Virus record (IMG/VR): IMGVR_UViG_3300008217_000050
Location: 1 to 29,213 of that record
Strand: one strand, 5' to 3'
DNA length: 29,213 nt
Source of the DNA: a virus
In this document: positions 6,560 to 13,968 of the stretch, one piece after another
Numbering within the stretch: the first letter of the stretch is position 1
Layout of the letters: every line of letters starts with the position of its first letter
Position numbers and translations under genes: made by a program
Notes under the pieces: model-generated
Told to the model about the DNA's origin: nothing
Seen by the model: only the letters and a program-made list of their open reading frames with translations
Databases searched by the model: none

Positions 6560-7594
6560 ATGTCTACAAATAAAGGCTCGCGTCAGCCTGTTCGACGCAC
6601 AATCGGGCAACTCATGGACGACCAACAATCGAATAACGATATCATGCCTCTGGTAGGCGGGAACAAAATCAACCGCCGCGTCCAAGCAACGCAGGACAAG
6701 CTGCTTACTGACTCGTTTACGCCATTAAAGCACATCGACAGCAAGTTAAAGTTCAAGCCCAGAGAAGGCGACCAACTCATAGCCCCAGAGACATGCCTTT
6801 ACTGGTTGTCTCTGAATATCAGCAACCGCACGGTTACTGATGCTCGGGTAATGGAACTAGCTGAATACATGGTAGCAGATGACTGGCACAATACATTCAA
6901 CCCGGTCATGTTCTACACCGGCGACAATGGCAAGACGTTCATCTTAGCCAACGGTCAGACCCGGATGTGGGCTGGGTGGCTCACTGGTTGTACGGTCGAA
7001 CACACTATTCGAATCACCGACGACCCGAAAGTTCTGAACCACATCGACGACCATAAAGCTAGGAGCGTGGCAGACTTACTGTCTACGCATAAGTATGCCA
7101 ACTACAATGTGCTTGCGTCAGCTACTGGCATCGTGCGGGCCTATCAAGAATACGACCCACCGTTCGCTGGCGCATCTACTCTGCACAATGCGCCGAAGTT
7201 CAACCGTGACCAGGTTCTGGAATACTGCCAGGAAAATCCAGAGTTCGTTGAGACAGTAGGCACCGCGCACCGTGTGCTGCCGTGGACGAAGCGCATGCTG
7301 CGGTCGCCCTCGCTGGCATGCTCGTTGTACTACCTAACGTGGGCAGCAGCCAGTGACAGATATAGCCACGCTAGGTTCTGGGACTTAGTGGAAACCGGCG
7401 CCGGCCTGGATACCAACCACCCGGTCCTGCGGTTACGCCACATCTTGACCCAGAATATGACCGCTGCCAAGCGGTACGACATCCTCACCGTAGCTGCCAT
7501 GGTCGTCAAGGCATGGAACCTGCTGCGTGCTGGCCGGGTGCGTGGCCGCATCGCATGGGGAGCGCAGACGGAGCGGTTCCCTTCCATCACCTAA
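6560..7594 (+). CDS. ParB-like nuclease-fold protein, 344 aa
   Basis: ATG 6560 follows an AGGAA sequence. Residues about 85-175 look like the ParB N-terminal/sulfiredoxin-like fold: a stretch of positions controlling which residues vary, then FILANGQTRMWAGW, where GQTR takes the place of the ParB GERR-type motif, then a helical HIDDHKARSVADLL segment. That last segment is common in phage and mobile-element proteins annotated as ParB-domain proteins. The first 80 residues are polar and may be disordered; the C-terminal half is helical. Such proteins may bind DNA or nucleotides, act as nucleases or modulate transcription. No ParA partner is seen, so plasmid-type partitioning is not supported. 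Confidence 0.65.
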   Translation: MSTNKGSRQPVRRTIGQLMDDQQSNNDIMPLVGGNKINRRVQATQDKLLTDSFTPLKHIDSKLKFKPREGDQLIAPETCLYWLSLNISNRTVTDARVMELAEYMVADDWHNTFNPVMFYTGDNGKTFILANGQTRMWAGWLTGCTVEHTIRITDDPKVLNHIDDHKARSVADLLSTHKYANYNVLASATGIVRAYQEYDPPFAGASTLHNAPKFNRDQVLEYCQENPEFVETVGTAHRVLPWTKRMLRSPSLACSLYYLTWAAASDRYSHARFWDLVETGAGLDTNHPVLRLRHILTQNMTAAKRYDILTVAAMVVKAWNLLRAGRVRGRIAWGAQTERFPSIT

Positions 7595-7602
7595 GTCCGT
7601 TT

Positions 7603-7635
7603 CTGCCCCGCGTGTCGGCGGGGCAGGCGCGGGCC
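7603..7635 (+). promoter_or_regulatory. Structured leader (d): hairpin before the 54-aa gene
   Basis: Arms 7603-7611 and 7618-7626 form a perfect 9-bp GC-rich stem with a 6-nt loop, followed directly by GGCGCGGGCC. A second dyad, CAGGGGG/CCCCCTG, follows at about 7668-7683. The gene starts at 7744 after a complete AAGGAGGTG site. Fourth member of the leader family; the hairpin also starts only 9 bp after the stop of the ParB-like gene. Confidence 0.5.
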
Positions 7636-7743
7636 TACGTGTCCGATAGCATCTGCCGAAGCTGGAGCAGGGGGCTCCCCCTGTCTTGAATATATGAGCA
7701 TCCAGCTAGGCAGATAACTAAATCTGTAAAGGAGGTGTAAACC

Positions 7744-7908
7744 ATGAACTATGTCTCGGATTGCTGTGGTGCCCATGCTGTTGCGGGAACCCTCAACACA
7801 TGGACTTACTACGGTAATAGCACAGAAGATGCAACTGTCGTGACCTACGGCACATGTGCAAAGTGCAAAGGGCCTAGCCTATTCAGCGAAGGAGAGCAGG
7901 GAGAGTGA
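7744..7908 (+). CDS. Small zinc-ribbon protein, 54 aa
   Basis: ATG 7744 has an almost perfect anti-SD match (AAGGAGGTG) 7 nt upstream. The peptide holds SDCCGAH near the N-terminus and CAKCKG at residues 38-43, the two halves of a probable zinc ribbon. The stop TGA shares one base with the ATG of the next gene, so the two are coupled. Similar short zinc ribbons are common in phage early operons. No specific role is known. Confidence 0.7.
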   Translation: MNYVSDCCGAHAVAGTLNTWTYYGNSTEDATVVTYGTCAKCKGPSLFSEGEQGE

Positions 7909-8159
7909 TGTTGGAATTTGCCCGAACGCTTATGGGTAAGAAATTCTGCTCCGATGTAGCAGCCATACCATCAAGCATCGACCGATTGTGCCGGGCTGTC
8001 GAAAGGCTTGAATTACAGCTCATGGAACTTAACAGCCACGTTAAGCGCGGCGTGTCGATTGATGTAACCAGCATGCCTATCGTAAAACAATATGATGCCA
8101 TGCCAACCCTATTGGCAAAAGGAGAAAATGATGGCGACAGAGATAACACCTTGGCGTAA
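7908..8159 (+). CDS. Hypothetical protein, 83 aa, helical
   Basis: The ATG at 7908 overlaps the previous stop (TGATG) and follows GGGAGAG; a GTG one codon earlier is an alternative. Residues about 20-45 (SSIDRLCRAVERLELQLMEL) have a heptad-like pattern and may form a short coiled coil. Its 3' end overlaps the next gene by 29 nt. No family is recognised. It may be an accessory of the recombination block that follows. Confidence 0.65.
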   Translation: MLEFARTLMGKKFCSDVAAIPSSIDRLCRAVERLELQLMELNSHVKRGVSIDVTSMPIVKQYDAMPTLLAKGENDGDRDNTLA

Positions 8160-9141
8160 TACCATGTCACCGGCAGAGTTCGACGATGCCGTTGACGCAG
8201 CCAAAGCTAAGGCCAAGACATTCGTTGACATAGTGGAACAACAAGAACTGTTCACGATGATTGGCCCAAGCAAGCATCTGAACCATGAAGCATGGGAGAC
8301 CATAGCCGCTGGCTATGGTCTGACTGCTGCGGTAGACAGTACGACCTACCACTGGAAGAAAGACAGCGAAGAAGACAAGGGTGATGAGCTGTTCATGGTC
8401 GAAGCCCACGCTGTTGTCTTAGACAGAGATGGCACCATCCGTGGCGGCGCCGTCGCATCATGCGGCAGAGATGAACCGAACTGGGCAACCAAGCCGATTC
8501 ATCAAGTCGCGTCGATGGCTGGCACCAGGGCCTCTGCCAAAGCATTGCGGCTCATGTTGTCTTGGGTTGTGGAAATAGCGGGCTATGAACCAACGCCATC
8601 GGAAGAGATGGTTGACAAAAAAACCAGAGCCGAGCGCAGCAAGGCCGCCGCAACCCCTAGAAATACCAGGAATCGCGCTGAGAGCCCAAATGCGGGGTCT
8701 TCCCAACGGCAGGCGGCTCCAACGTCGGATGACCATGGCATATGCCCCATTCACAACGTACCTTGGCGGCAGAATACCAACGACCGAGGTACTTGGTTGT
8801 CCCATAAGGACGGCGTTGGGTGGTGCAACGAGACCGCAGTCCGACGTCAGATGGAAGAGCGGTCGGATTTACCAGAAGAGCCACCGTCCAATGAACAAGA
8901 CGACGGCCTTCCTGAATTTACATCCGCCGTCATCAACGTCAACGGCGAGATAGTCCCAGATGACGAACCCGTAGACCTGGAAGGCGTCTTAGCTTTCCTT
9001 GGCATTAGCCAGCAAGAGTTGGAGAAGAATGTTCTGGCTATGCCATGGGTCGAGTTCATCAGGCTGGCAGGCGACCGTGCCCCCGAAGTTGCCATCGAAC
9101 GGTACCGCAAGATACAGGAGGAAAGAGATGGTGACGTTTAA
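8131..9141 (+). CDS. Putative phage recombination/ssDNA-annealing protein, 336 aa
   Basis: AAGGAG at about 8119-8124 supports ATG 8131 (or the adjacent ATG 8128). The N-terminal 160 residues hold SKHLNHEAWETIAAGYGL and SMAGTRASAKALRLMLSW. This layout matches a widespread group of phage proteins with an S-M-A-x-T-R-A motif, sometimes linked to Rad52/Erf-type annealing proteins; that link is from memory. A low-complexity linker leads to a likely zinc site (CPIHNVPW, then H and C further on) and an acidic tail. The nuclease gene follows with a 14-nt overlap, as in exonuclease/annealase pairs. DEPVDLE near the C-terminus is shared at DNA level with the 428-aa gene. Confidence 0.6.
   Translation: MATEITPWRNTMSPAEFDDAVDAAKAKAKTFVDIVEQQELFTMIGPSKHLNHEAWETIAAGYGLTAAVDSTTYHWKKDSEEDKGDELFMVEAHAVVLDRDGTIRGGAVASCGRDEPNWATKPIHQVASMAGTRASAKALRLMLSWVVEIAGYEPTPSEEMVDKKTRAERSKAAATPRNTRNRAESPNAGSSQRQAAPTSDDHGICPIHNVPWRQNTNDRGTWLSHKDGVGWCNETAVRRQMEERSDLPEEPPSNEQDDGLPEFTSAVINVNGEIVPDDEPVDLEGVLAFLGISQQELEKNVLAMPWVEFIRLAGDRAPEVAIERYRKIQEERDGDV
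8297..8321 (+). repeat. 11-bp perfect hairpin inside coding region
   Basis: Arms 8297-8307 and 8311-8321 are perfectly complementary with a 3-nt loop. The encoded peptide (about ETIAAGYGLTA) is part of the conserved domain, so this is not an inserted element. Confidence 0.6.
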
Positions 9142-10036
9142 GCCAGAGTACCAGGGCAGACGCATCGGCCGCCGAAGCGTCCGCATGAAAACTGCCAAAG
9201 GTGTCAGCGAATGGGTTGATGCTGAAGAAGGTGGTACTAGGCTTTACTCTGTCGAAGGCTACGACGATGACTTCCCGTCGGTAACGACGGTCCTGCAGGT
9301 GTTGGACAAGCCATGGCTTGCGCCGTGGAAGACCAACCTCATGCTGGATAAACTCAGGTCGGAGTTCAACGGCAGATACACCAGACTGGCCGGGCTGGGG
9401 ATTAGTCCCTGGCCCGGCGATCTTGGCAGAACGGGTCCACCCGTTCTGCCTTGGTTTGATTCTATGATAGCCAAGGCCAAGGCCAGACCCGACGAAGTGC
9501 GGGACGCTGCCGCAGAGTTCGGCACCTTGGCCCATGCCGCCATCGAACTACTCTGCAGGTTCGGGCATCGTACCGACATGCCAAACATGCAACGTGTCTT
9601 GGAAGCCTTCGAAGACTGGCGCGACTCTAGCGGATTGACCATCGAACTCAGCGAGGTTATGGTATGGCACCCCTCTGAATATTACGCCGGCGGCATCGAC
9701 GCCGTTGCCCGTACAGAGGATGGGGAGTTGGTCGTAATCGACTTCAAGACTGGCGGGCTTTACGACGAAGCGGCCTACCAGCTTGCCGCTTATGCGGTAG
9801 CACTGGAAGAACTCACCGGAGAACCGGTGCGGCAGGCATGGGTGGTGCGCATACCACGCGACCAGCCCGAAGAAGGCAAGGCAGTATTTGAAACCAAACA
9901 ACTGTACGACATTGAAGGAGCGTATGCCACATTTTATTGGGCATTACAGTTATGGAAATACGTGAAGAGCCTAGAGAAAGTCAGACCATGGCGGAAACCA
10001 TTGACCCCAGCCATGGAAATATCTACATCAACCTAA
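9128..10036 (+). CDS. PD-(D/E)XK nuclease of the RecB/Cas4 type, 302 aa
   Basis: ATG 9128 follows AGGAGG with 5-nt spacing and overlaps the previous gene by 14 nt. The core shows the usual order of motifs: a helix GTLAHAAIE with H136, GGIDAVA with D191, VVIDFKTG with D205 and K207, and AAYQLAAYA with Q218 and Y222. This is the metal-dependent exonuclease fold of RecB, Cas4 and many phage exonucleases. It probably makes single-stranded DNA for the neighbouring annealing candidate. Residues about 88-108 (Gly/Pro-rich) correspond to two adjacent DNA hairpins and look like an insertion between the N-terminal segment and the nuclease core. Confidence 0.85.
   Translation: MVTFKPEYQGRRIGRRSVRMKTAKGVSEWVDAEEGGTRLYSVEGYDDDFPSVTTVLQVLDKPWLAPWKTNLMLDKLRSEFNGRYTRLAGLGISPWPGDLGRTGPPVLPWFDSMIAKAKARPDEVRDAAAEFGTLAHAAIELLCRFGHRTDMPNMQRVLEAFEDWRDSSGLTIELSEVMVWHPSEYYAGGIDAVARTEDGELVVIDFKTGGLYDEAAYQLAAYAVALEELTGEPVRQAWVVRIPRDQPEEGKAVFETKQLYDIEGAYATFYWALQLWKYVKSLEKVRPWRKPLTPAMEISTST
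9389..9450 (+). repeat. Two tandem dyads inside the nuclease gene
   Basis: Dyad 1: GCCGGGC at 9389-9395 pairs with 9412-9418, extended inward by six more positions with two wobbles around a TTAG loop. Dyad 2: arms 9425-9436 and 9439-9450 form a perfect 12-bp stem with a 2-nt loop. Together they encode a Gly/Pro-rich stretch in frame. They may be an inserted palindromic element. Confidence 0.65.
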
Positions 10037-10527
10037 GATATGCAGAGAAAGCAAAGCACCATGGGCAAGGGTTCGTCTACCACCCGAATATGCGCACCAG
10101 CAAGACCGGCAAAAGAATGCCAACCCCTGACGATATGTGGCAGCTTGAATGGTCTTCTGGAATACGCAAATCGAGCGGCCGACTCAGGTACTACAAGATA
10201 AACCTTAGAGGCACAAGACAACAGGCTCGGGACTTACTGGATATTATCGTCCAAGTACCATACAGAACATACGCCGAAGCATCTGCTGTCATCGAGCCGT
10301 TCATTGAATGGCTTAAAATACCACGCACGGGTTCAAAATCGCGGCATGCGAAGGGACTGATACCCAGCGTGCCTACTAACTATCAACTGCAGCACCGGGA
10401 ACAAATAATACGTGACTACCACCGCATCAAATTATTAGATGCCATGGCAAATCTATGTAGAGAGATGGAAAATAATGAGTGTGAGGGCGATGGCGTGGGC
10501 GTGGGTGCAACAAATCTCAGGGCCTGA
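9988..10527 (+). CDS. Hypothetical protein, 179 aa
   Basis: I chose ATG 9988, behind an AGAGAAAG sequence, giving a 49-nt overlap with the nuclease gene; ATG 9952 or TTG 9937 in the same frame are possible. The protein is rich in Arg, Lys and Tyr (for example RYYKINLRGTRQQARDLLD) and basic in the middle, which would suit DNA or RNA binding, and ends in a Gly-rich stretch. No family recognised. It lies between the nuclease and the replication initiator and overlaps both, so a role in replication or recombination is likely. Confidence 0.65.
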   Translation: MAETIDPSHGNIYINLRYAEKAKHHGQGFVYHPNMRTSKTGKRMPTPDDMWQLEWSSGIRKSSGRLRYYKINLRGTRQQARDLLDIIVQVPYRTYAEASAVIEPFIEWLKIPRTGSKSRHAKGLIPSVPTNYQLQHREQIIRDYHRIKLLDAMANLCREMENNECEGDGVGVGATNLRA

Positions 10528-11212
10528 GAAGTTAGTGCTTATGGCACTGGCAGACCATGCTGACGAAGATGGCATCTGCTGGCCGGGCAACGCACACATA
10601 GCCCGCAAATGTAATCTAAGTCAGCGTAGTGTCCAGCGTCATATCAAGAACCTAATCGACAACGGATACATGACGGCACATCGGCGGTACAGAGACACCG
10701 GCGGGCAGACTTCCAACCGGTATGTCCTAAGCGTAGACGGGGTGACAAAGAGTCATGGGGGGGGTGACAGACTGTCGTGGGGGGATGACAGTGGTGTCAC
10801 CCCTAGAACCATCATAGAACCATCAGTTGAATCAACTACTACTACTGTACCGGAGTGGATGGAAGTTTTAGATGAGATTGAAAAGCCAGACCCCGACACG
10901 GTTAAGCGGTTGTTGAAGTGGGCAGTCCCACATGACGACGCCGCGTTGCGTGAGACTGCCTACTCGTTGGCCGAGAAGTGGCCGATGTACAAGACCAAGC
11001 GCAATAATATATGGTCTACGTTTCAAGGCTGGGTTCGGGTTGCCGAACGTAGCGAAAAAAAGCGTGGGCCTATCCGCACGTATGGCACCAGGCTTAGACC
11101 CCAAGACAGCATAGCGATAGAGAAGGCTATCGCTGATGCTGGTCTGCATCCTGGCTCGCCCAAGGCCAGAGATATGAGGAGGAGGTTACAGGAAGATGGA
11201 GTCATTGAGTGA
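10475..11212 (+). CDS. Helix-turn-helix replication initiator-like protein, 245 aa
   Basis: ATG 10475 is favoured because related HTH_36-type phage proteins begin M-S-x-[RK]-A-M-x-W-A as here; earlier starts lie deep in the previous gene. Residues about 15-75 form a winged helix: LVLMALADHADEDGICWP, IARKCNLSQRSVQRHIKNL, then a wing. The rest is linker plus a helical C-terminal part. Such proteins act like lambda O or DnaD, binding the origin and bringing in helicase loader. A DnaC-like loader is encoded next, with a 17-nt overlap. Three iteron-like repeats lie in the linker-coding DNA, matching the idea that the origin is inside the gene. Confidence 0.75.
   Translation: MSVRAMAWAWVQQISGPEKLVLMALADHADEDGICWPGNAHIARKCNLSQRSVQRHIKNLIDNGYMTAHRRYRDTGGQTSNRYVLSVDGVTKSHGGGDRLSWGDDSGVTPRTIIEPSVESTTTTVPEWMEVLDEIEKPDPDTVKRLLKWAVPHDDAALRETAYSLAEKWPMYKTKRNNIWSTFQGWVRVAERSEKKRGPIRTYGTRLRPQDSIAIEKAIADAGLHPGSPKARDMRRRLQEDGVIE
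10742..10800. repeat. Three iteron-like dyads, candidate replication origin
   Basis: Units at 10742-10757, 10764-10779 and 10785-10800 each read RTGACA...GTC plus two or three bases, so each is a direct repeat with internal twofold symmetry. Spacing between units is 22 and 21 bp, about two helical turns, with G-runs between. A less GC-rich stretch with a repeated AGAACCATCA follows at about 10806-10850. Phage lambda has its iterons inside the O gene in the same way. Confidence 0.55.
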
Positions 11213-12038
11213 GTCATTGGCGCGTTTTCAAGAGTTAGTCCATTACTTGCCAGAAGAAGCAAGGTTTATTCCCGACGATGGCATATGCAGCGACTGTTCG
11301 TTGATTGTGCATAACAATCCTGCGGTCGAGAAGCTGCTCGCTATACGGGGGCTGAAATATTATGACGACAAACAGAACAAAGTCATAAACAAAGGCGTGC
11401 CGTATTGCCGATGCAACGTTGTCGCTGACGAAGAGAGGCGTACCAACGCCTCGCAGTATCTTTTAACCGTGCGCAGCGCAGGGTTGCCGTCGTCAGTAAA
11501 AGGCCCAACGCCACGCGAGTTCGTGGCCGGGACATTTGCGAACTTCACCAACCGCCAAGGCACAGAAGATGCACTGGAAATGGCCTTGGATTTTACAGTA
11601 GGCAACAGCCCTCCCGTCCTTGTCTTTGTAGGTCCGCCAGGCTCTGGCAAGACCCACCTGCTTGAAGCTATCGGGCGCCAGTTCCTAGACCAAGGACGGA
11701 CAGTGCGCTATGAACTTGTGGCCCACCTGCTGCAGCGGTTGCGTAGCAGCTACAACATGAACGAAGAGTCCCGTGTCATGGAAGTCTGCTATGGAGCAGA
11801 CGTACTGCTGCTCGACGACCTTGGCATGGAAAAGCCGAGCGATTGGGTGCGCGAGCAGATAACGTCATTGGTTGATGAGCGGTGGCGGAACAACAGACTG
11901 CTCGCTGTCGGCACCAACGAAAACCACACCACCATCGAAGAGCGGCTGGGGCCACGCATATCGTCCCGGTTATTCGACCGTTCCAGCGGTAAGTCACAAG
12001 TAACATACCTTGTGACCGGAGACTACAGAGCAATATGA
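11196..12038 (+). CDS. dnaC: DnaC-like helicase loader ATPase, 280 aa
   Basis: Start ATG 11196, after a GAGGAGGAGG stretch, overlaps the initiator gene by 17 nt. The C-terminal two thirds is an AAA+ domain: Walker A GPPGSGKT (146-153), Walker B VLLLDDLG (203-210), sensor GTNEN (239-243) and Arg residues in RISSRLFDR (254-262). This is the DnaC/IstB/DnaI pattern, where the protein loads the replicative helicase onto the origin. The N-terminal region has C31, C34, C71 and C73, as in DnaI-type loaders with a zinc-binding helicase-contact domain. No DnaB is in the window, so it may use the host helicase or one encoded elsewhere. Confidence 0.85.
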   Translation: MESLSESLARFQELVHYLPEEARFIPDDGICSDCSLIVHNNPAVEKLLAIRGLKYYDDKQNKVINKGVPYCRCNVVADEERRTNASQYLLTVRSAGLPSSVKGPTPREFVAGTFANFTNRQGTEDALEMALDFTVGNSPPVLVFVGPPGSGKTHLLEAIGRQFLDQGRTVRYELVAHLLQRLRSSYNMNEESRVMEVCYGADVLLLDDLGMEKPSDWVREQITSLVDERWRNNRLLAVGTNENHTTIEERLGPRISSRLFDRSSGKSQVTYLVTGDYRAI

Positions 12039-13126
12039 AACCAGTTTTTGACAACGGTGTGTCGAAACTTTTTCACACGGATGCACGGTCACTTCCGCTG
12101 AAAGATAAGAGCGTGCATTGCATCATAACTAGCCCGCCTTATTACGGCATGCGGGCATATGACGTTGAGCCCGCTGTGTGGCATGGCGACCTGTTCCCCC
12201 ATAACAAGCAATGCGAACACGAATGGGAGTACCGCGAACGCAGGCACCCCATGAGCCGTAGCAGCTATGGCTCGTCGTACCAGCCACAGGCACGGGGCGT
12301 AAACACAATGGATGAGCCCATCCATGATGGCAAGTGCATCAAGTGTGCTGCGTGGTGGGGAAGACTTGGCGAAGAAGAAACGGCCAATGAATACCTACAG
12401 AATCTGATGGAAGTCTTCATAGAAGCCAAGCGCGTCTTACGTGACGACGGCGTGATGTGGGTCAACATGGGGGACACCTACCGCAACGGTGGTGCGCTGG
12501 GCATACCTTGGCAGTTCGCCTTGGATATGATTAAGCCATACATGGGCATGTTGCTGCGCTCAGAAGTCATATGGTCTAAGTCCAATCCATTTCCAGAGAA
12601 TCTGCACGGATGGCAATGGACTGAGGTTGATGGCAAGCGACATCTTACCCGTGGCTCGTGGCGCTGTACCGAGTCGCATGAGCCCGTGTTCCAGTTCGCC
12701 AAAAGCATGGGCTACTATGGTCAGAATCCTGGCTATAGACCCTCAGCGCCGAACCACCGTTCTGTGTGGGATATACCCGTCTACAACGCGCCCAACGCCC
12801 ACTATGCCATGTTCCCTGAAGCACTACTGAATACCTGCATCCTGTCATCTACACCTGATGGTGGTGTCTGCGCGAAGTGCGGTGCGCCGTGGGCCTGGGG
12901 AGTAGAGCCCATACTACAGTGGCTGCGTACCTGCGAGTGCGAAACATGGGGCATAGACATAGGCCCAACCAAAGCCACGGTCCTTGACCCGTTCTGTGGT
13001 GGAGCCACAACTGTAGTGGTAGCCCAGAAGTTAGGGCGCGCTGGTATAGGCGTAGATTCCAGCGAGAAATACTTGAAGGATGCGGTGAAGCGCATGGAGG
13101 CTGTGCCATTTGCGATGTTCTCATGA
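12035..13126 (+). CDS. DNA N4-cytosine/N6-adenine methyltransferase, 363 aa
   Basis: ATGA overlap with the helicase-loader gene. The catalytic motif IV is TSPPYYGM near the N-terminus (about 30-37), and the AdoMet-binding motif LDPFCGGATT is near the C-terminus, giving beta-class order; SPPY is most often seen in N4-cytosine enzymes. Between them are two Cys-rich stretches: CEHEW...CIKCAAWWG and CAKCGAPWAWG...CECE, so zinc knuckles are likely, possibly for target recognition. No restriction endonuclease is next to it, so it is probably a solitary phage methyltransferase protecting against host restriction. Target sequence cannot be read from the gene. Confidence 0.85.
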   Translation: MKPVFDNGVSKLFHTDARSLPLKDKSVHCIITSPPYYGMRAYDVEPAVWHGDLFPHNKQCEHEWEYRERRHPMSRSSYGSSYQPQARGVNTMDEPIHDGKCIKCAAWWGRLGEEETANEYLQNLMEVFIEAKRVLRDDGVMWVNMGDTYRNGGALGIPWQFALDMIKPYMGMLLRSEVIWSKSNPFPENLHGWQWTEVDGKRHLTRGSWRCTESHEPVFQFAKSMGYYGQNPGYRPSAPNHRSVWDIPVYNAPNAHYAMFPEALLNTCILSSTPDGGVCAKCGAPWAWGVEPILQWLRTCECETWGIDIGPTKATVLDPFCGGATTVVVAQKLGRAGIGVDSSEKYLKDAVKRMEAVPFAMFS

Positions 13127-13488
13127 TAAGCATAACCATAGGCTCGCTGCCACCTGCAGAATACAGTCCGAACTCACGGGCGCATTGGGCCAAAAAGCGC
13201 AAAGCCCGGATCCTGGCTTACGATGAAGTCATCGTCTTAGTTAATGAGCAAGGATGGCATGGGCCTGCTATCGACCCTGCCTATGTCACTGTCTCTTGGG
13301 GCGTGAACGACAAGCGTCGCAGAGATACAGATAACTTCGTTGCCAGGACCAAGCCCTACATGGACGGGCTGGTGCATGCCGGTGTCCTGGTCGATGACTC
13401 TCGTCGCAACGTCATCTATCAATTCCAGTGGCATGAGGCAAAGCAGAAAGAAACTATCATTACGGTGAGGCCATGTCCAATAGAGTAA
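13123..13488 (+). CDS. rusA: RusA-like Holliday junction resolvase, 121 aa
   Basis: ATGA overlap with the methyltransferase gene. The length equals that of RusA (about 120 aa). The acidic metal site is seen in RRRDTDNF (D68, D70) followed by a YMDGLVHAGVLVDDS segment with D81 and D91/D92, in the order known for RusA endonucleases, which cut four-way junctions left by recombination or replication. The N-terminal stretch with PNSRAHW and basic residues also fits. It sits at the end of the recombination/replication block. Confidence 0.85.
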   Translation: MISITIGSLPPAEYSPNSRAHWAKKRKARILAYDEVIVLVNEQGWHGPAIDPAYVTVSWGVNDKRRRDTDNFVARTKPYMDGLVHAGVLVDDSRRNVIYQFQWHEAKQKETIITVRPCPIE

Positions 13489-13787
13489 TGCTGACACACA
13501 AAGCAGTAAAAGAAGAAGTAACTGTCTATTATCATCCGACGCTAAACCTGTGGACGCCAGATATAGGCCAGCCTGTCACCCTGCGTATCTACGGCAAGGC
13601 AGCCATACGTTCTGGAGAGGCTAGCTGGACTACAGATTTAGTAGATATAGAGGACGGCGAGCTTCCCTTCATGAAGCAAAAAGAGTTGCGGTCATTGATT
13701 GCCTCGGTAAGAATTGCACTAGGAGAAGCATTACCCAATATTAAAATCCGAGAGATTATCCAACATGTCGTCAACTACGCAAGATAA
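13473..13787 (+). CDS. Hypothetical protein, 104 aa
   Basis: Start ATG 13473 after GGTGAGG, overlapping the RusA-like gene by 16 nt. The first half looks beta-rich (TVYYHPTLNLWTP, VTLRIYG), the second half helical (KELRSLIASVRIALGE). No family recognised. It overlaps the zinc-ribbon gene downstream by 23 nt, so it is part of the same translated string. Confidence 0.65.
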   Translation: MSNRVMLTHKAVKEEVTVYYHPTLNLWTPDIGQPVTLRIYGKAAIRSGEASWTTDLVDIEDGELPFMKQKELRSLIASVRIALGEALPNIKIREIIQHVVNYAR

Positions 13788-13968
13788 ATGTATCCATCAT
13801 TGGATTATCGACACCGCCGATGGGCCGTCTAGCAAGGGCGTATGTCAGTTATGCCATAAAACATCTGAGTTCTTAAACTCAATCTACCTGGGGAGCTTGG
13901 GCAATCCAGCAGCCTTCGATTATTGGCACAAAGATGTAGTCGGAAACAAGTGGAAAGTGGAATCATGA
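13765..13968 (+). CDS. Small HHW/CxxC zinc-ribbon protein, 67 aa
   Basis: The peptide has KCIHHWIID near the N-terminus and GVCQLCHKTSEF in the middle, so C9, H11 or H12, C27 and C30 could bind one zinc. I recall many short proteins with a C-x-H-H-W-x-I...S-x-G-x-C-x-x-C layout in phages and genomes linked to Chloroflexota; this is the main, weak hint of host. The stop TGA (13966-13968) lies inside the start region of both methyltransferase frames. Role unknown; transcription or nucleic-acid binding are guesses. Confidence 0.7.
   Translation: MSSTTQDKCIHHWIIDTADGPSSKGVCQLCHKTSEFLNSIYLGSLGNPAAFDYWHKDVVGNKWKVES

Noticed and set aside
6560-7594. Plasmid-like partition system
   Set aside because: A ParB-like fold alone, without ParA or parS repeats, does not support partitioning.
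8999-9127. N-terminal extension of the nuclease
   Set aside because: It lies in the previous gene in another frame and has no site; ATG 9128 follows AGGAGG.
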